From: JACRCT01 sp049841135
Lineage (GTDB): Bacteria > Myxococcota > Myxococcia > Myxococcales > UBA5297
Assembly (NCBI GenBank): GCA_049841135.1
Contig: JASGHK010000005.1
Location: 558,001 to 622,000 of the forward strand
Reading direction: 5' to 3'
Length of the DNA stretch: 64,000 nucleotides
This document shows, in pieces, positions 61,741 through 64,000 of the stretch; within the stretch, counting starts at the first letter, position 1, and every line of letters starts with the position of its first letter. A model generated the notes under the pieces. That model saw nothing but the letters and a program-made list of their open reading frames with translations. It was not told where the DNA came from and did not search any database. The position numbers and the translations under genes are program-made.

Positions 61741-62310
61741 ATGCGGATGGCGCACTTCGTCGGGACCCTGGCGCTGGCGGTGCTGGCCGGAGCGTGCGCA
61801 GGGGCTCGGGTCGAGCCGACGCTCGCCGCCGACGCTGACAAGCGCATCCCGACCTACCGGACCTACCGCTGGCTGGCTGGCGGCACGCCACCAGGCGAGG
61901 AGTACCCCTCCGCCTCCACTGCGCTCCAGCAAGCGGGCGACCGCGAGCTGGAGAGCAAGGGCTACCGCCGGGTGGACCAGGGAACGGTCGACTTCGTCGT
62001 CCGCCCGCACCTCGACGTCGAGGAGAAGACCGAGATCCGGACGGTGGATCCCAGCAGGAACGAGTACGTCTGGGACCCCTACTTCGGGCCGTCGGTCGGA
62101 GGCAGCGGAGGCGACATCGACCCCGAGGACGAGATCCATTGGCAGGAGGGCACGGTGGGCGTCGACGTGCTGGACGCGAGGACCGGCCGGGTGGAGTGGA
62201 CCGCACGCCTGCGCGCCGACCTGGGGGAGGACCCGTCGGACGAGGAGCTCGCGCATCAGGTCGACGACGCGATGACCCGCCTCTTCGCGGAGCTGCCGGG
62301 GCGGCGGTAG
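61741..62310 (+). CDS. DUF4136 family lipoprotein
   Basis: The 189-residue protein has a lipobox (LALAVLAGAC) and the DUF4136 pattern: an early TYRTYRWL, a middle GYRRVDQGTVDFVVRPHLDV and a late EGTVGVDVLDARTGRVEWTA with EELAHQVDDAMTRLFAELP. Members are small outer-membrane or periplasmic lipoproteins of unknown role. ATG 61741 has GGGAGGG at 6 nt; an upstream ATG at 61726 would place the ribosome site inside the gene. Confidence 0.85.
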   Translation: MRMAHFVGTLALAVLAGACAGARVEPTLAADADKRIPTYRTYRWLAGGTPPGEEYPSASTALQQAGDRELESKGYRRVDQGTVDFVVRPHLDVEEKTEIRTVDPSRNEYVWDPYFGPSVGGSGGDIDPEDEIHWQEGTVGVDVLDARTGRVEWTARLRADLGEDPSDEELAHQVDDAMTRLFAELPGRR

Positions 62311-62361
62311 CGGCGACCATGGAGAGGTACCCTGAGCCTGGGCTGGCGCTAGCCCTTCGCG

Positions 62362-62976
62362 ATGGGAGCATCGATGTGGCGATTGCTGCCGGTGACCTGG
62401 GCTCTGCTCCTGCCTTGGCTGTCGTCCTGTGTGCACGCCTCTTTGGCTTCCGCCGACCCGCCGCCTGCCTCCACCTCCGCCTCCACCTCGAGCTCCAGCT
62501 CTCGCCCTGCCCCGGAGCGGCCAGAGGGCTGCGAGCCCTGCGATAGCGGCACTGAAGAGGACTGCCTCCCTGCCGTGATCGAGGTCCGGGAGCTGGCCGA
62601 CAACATCGTCGTCGACGCTTTGCCCGACCTGTTTCCGTCGACGAAGCTCGACGCCGCGGAGGCGGTCTACTTCTTCCCGAAGGTGCTGCAGGGGCTCGGC
62701 TTCCTCCACCTCCGGTTCAAGCAGAGGAGCGACGCCTACAGCGACGAGCGCTGGAGCGCGCTGGCCGCGAAGGCGACGGTCGTGACGGAGAGCCGGAGCT
62801 GGGTCGACCGGATCGCCCACCGAGAGCACTGCGCTGGCCGGCCGATCCCGCCCACGGCCGGACAGCCGGTCCGGCACTACCTCGTCGAGACCTCGGAAGG
62901 GTCGAACCACGGCCGCAAGTGGGGCGTCACCGAGCTCGAGGGCGGCGGCCTCGTCGCCTGGATCGAGTACTGGTAG
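62362..62976 (+). CDS. Lipoprotein of unknown function
   Basis: The 204-residue protein has a leader ending LLPWLSSC, followed by a Ser/Ala/Pro-rich low-complexity linker and EGCEPCDSGTEEDC. The folded part (about 68-204) contains VEAVYFFPKVLQGLGFLHLR-like helix-strand units and ends HGRKWGVTELEGGGLVAWIE YW. No family is recognised. ATG 62362 or 62374 can start it; both keep the leader. Confidence 0.65.
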   Translation: MGASMWRLLPVTWALLLPWLSSCVHASLASADPPPASTSASTSSSSSRPAPERPEGCEPCDSGTEEDCLPAVIEVRELADNIVVDALPDLFPSTKLDAAEAVYFFPKVLQGLGFLHLRFKQRSDAYSDERWSALAAKATVVTESRSWVDRIAHREHCAGRPIPPTAGQPVRHYLVETSEGSNHGRKWGVTELEGGGLVAWIEYW

Positions 62977-63000
62977 TCGAAGCGTCGAGCGCGGGCTACG

Positions 63001-63390
63001 TCAATCAGGCGCCGGCGCAGGGGCCTCCGGCTCCGGCGCAATGTCGTTGCCGACGAGAACCGAGAAGCTGAACGCCTCGATGCCGATGGGCTCGGTGTTC
63101 CAGCTGCTGGCCGAGACGTGGATGCAGCCGTGAGAAGATCTGTTCTCGCTGGCCTCGGCCGGGGAGGCTGAGCGGCGAGTCGTGCACGTTGCGCCGACGA
63201 CTGCCCAGCCCGCGGATGCGCCGGCGAGCACCGTCGGCTTGACCTGGCCGCCGTGTCCAGCGGCCCCTGCGCCCTTCTCTGCGCGCAGGGGCCGCTTGAA
63301 CTGCTGGGCGATCTTCGCGTCGGCGAAGCGCTTGCTCCAGTCGGCGCGCTCCTTCCCGGAGAAGCTCCGGCAACCGCCAGCACCGGCGCG
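63001..63390 (-). CDS. Small hypothetical protein, possibly frameshifted at its N terminus
   Basis: The minus-strand frame ending TGA at 63003-63001 reads well over about 125 codons: KERADWSKRFADAKIAQQFK, VKPTVLAGASAGWAVVGATC and SSWNTEPIGIEAFSFSVLVG ending in EPEAPAPAPD. Upstream, a signal-peptide-like stretch (ESAPVLAVAGASPG) lies in a neighbouring frame, so a break near 63360 is possible. No good start codon or ribosome site is visible. Function unknown. Confidence 0.4.
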   Translation of the reverse strand, partial: RAGAGGCRSFSGKERADWSKRFADAKIAQQFKRPLRAEKGAGAAGHGGQVKPTVLAGASAGWAVVGATCTTRRSASPAEASENRSSHGCIHVSASSWNTEPIGIEAFSFSVLVGNDIAPEPEAPAPAPD

Positions 63391-63462
63391 GACTCACGCA
63401 ACGGTGAAGTGCCTATCGAGCCTCATCGGCCCGCCGTAGTAGCGTCTGGCCTTGCATGAATG

Positions 63463-63488
63463 AGCGCCGGCCGTCCTTGGCCGGCGCT
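63463..63488. repeat. 10-bp inverted repeat in a divergent spacer
   Basis: AGCGCCGGCC and GGCCGGCGCT flank a 6-nt loop (GTCCTT). No T tract follows. It lies 23 bp before the start of the right-edge lipoprotein gene. Confidence 0.5.
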
Positions 63489-63511
63489 CGCCCGCTCGCT
63501 GGGGGTTTCCG

Positions 63512-64000
63512 ATGCGCACGGTCATTCGCCGTCTCTCGCTCGGCCTCGCCGCAATCCTCGCGACGGCCACCTCCGGCTGCAATTCACCTCCCCCGCTTCT
63601 GGGCATCTACGGCGACCTCCGGATCTCCAAAGCGCCTCCTGAGTTCGGCGAGGCCGCCATCGTGAGGTTCGAGGCTGCGCTGGCCGGCGTGCAGTCATCG
63701 CGCTCTTTCTGGCTGCGCAACGCTGGCCAACGCTCGATTTCCATCGAGGCCGCCACTCACATCGCCGGGGCCCCCGTCCTTCTCGGCGCGCCTCCTGACC
63801 CCCAGCACCCGTTCGCGCTCCAGATCCCGGTGGGGCGCAAGCTCGAAGCGGGCGAGTCCATCGAGTTGCAGGCGCTCGTTCTGCCTGCGGTGGAGAGTCC
63901 GGCGGGCCCACTTGCCTCGGAGGTGCGTATCAGGGCCTCCGATACCGCACCTGGCGCGGAATCGGTGCTGCTGCGGTTCGAGGCATCGGTGCTCCCCACT
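63512..64000 (+). CDS. ASH-type lipoprotein, 3' end beyond the window
   Basis: The frame stays open for 163 codons to the last base. It starts MRTVIRRLSLGLAAILATAT SGC, a lipoprotein signal, and continues with an Ig-like unit (RFEAALAGVQSSRSFWLRNA, HPFALQIPVGRKLEAGESIE, SEVRIRASDTAPGAESVLLR). This aligns with the first unit of the large lipoprotein at 35654 (HPFAIDLQHGVTLEPGVERL, NIRLVASGARSGDVSVRLRL). It is therefore probably a paralogue and likely large. ATG 63512 follows a G-rich stretch. Confidence 0.75.
   Translation, partial: MRTVIRRLSLGLAAILATATSGCNSPPPLLGIYGDLRISKAPPEFGEAAIVRFEAALAGVQSSRSFWLRNAGQRSISIEAATHIAGAPVLLGAPPDPQHPFALQIPVGRKLEAGESIELQALVLPAVESPAGPLASEVRIRASDTAPGAESVLLRFEASVLPT

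Overview
The window reads as a very GC-rich chromosome segment from a myxobacterium (Myxococcota). Pointers are the very high GC with strong G/C third-position bias, a Ser/Thr kinase next to an FHA-sigma54 activator, DUF4388 proteins, OMP_myx-type beta-barrels next to a GltC/NfsC-like TPR protein, many Cys-rich lipoproteins, and MYXO-CTERM-like C-terminal tails. I see no tRNA, rRNA, CRISPR array, intact insertion sequence or replication origin.

Layout. 0-8 kb: end of an RTX-repeat protein, a secreted protein, and a divergent pair of FHA-sigma54 activator and kinase-ATPase. 8-12.6 kb: a minus-strand operon with two paralogous outer-membrane barrels and a TPR protein (Glt/Nfs-like envelope machinery), coupled to a deoxyribosyltransferase-like enzyme and preceded by a DUF192 protein. 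12.9-15.3 kb: trmL, a lipoprotein and a papain-like protease. 15.3-21.4 kb: a giant protein (about 2,020 aa) joining DUF4388, coiled coil, Pro-rich linker, J domain and TPR. 21.4-24.9 kb: FHA protein, CAP lipoprotein with a 24-bp repeat array, small basic protein, hemerythrin, PilZ protein. 25-30 kb: a receiver-DUF4388-transmembrane-coil-TPR protein translationally coupled to tsaD and rsmA. 30.3-34.5 kb: an apparent six-gene envelope operon built from a duplicated two-gene cassette plus a barrel and a methyltransferase-like gene. 34.5-39.5 kb: a less GC-rich segment between 105-bp direct repeats, holding an unknown gene and a large ASH-type lipoprotein with a degenerate vWA-like end. 39.4-42 kb: SDR, tocopherol-cyclase-like enzyme and an unknown protein. 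42-48 kb: membrane protein, Cys-rich lipoprotein, YhcG-type nuclease, glutathione peroxidase, a spacer with two perfect 24-bp palindromes, and a broken DUF4214-GH19 gene. 48.4-52.6 kb: a Cys-rich repeat lipoprotein with a textbook terminator. 52.6-64 kb: BON-SRPBCC protein, membrane spermidine-synthase-like protein, AmrS, a double flavodoxin, a membrane protein with a pseudopilin, OsmC, two lipoproteins, and the start of a paralogue of the ASH lipoprotein.

Ten reading-frame breaks were found in eight genes. Nine need one surplus base removed, usually in a short homopolymer, and one needs a base added. In each case the protein continues sensibly in the new frame, so consensus errors are the simplest reading. 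Genes are given as one feature across each break, with the break named.

The best candidates for undescribed biology are the duplicated envelope cassette (30.3-34.5 kb), the giant J-domain protein, the GLDL[ST] motif shared by the Glt-like partners, the repeat-bounded segment at 34.5-39.5 kb and the palindrome pair at 46.4-46.8 kb.
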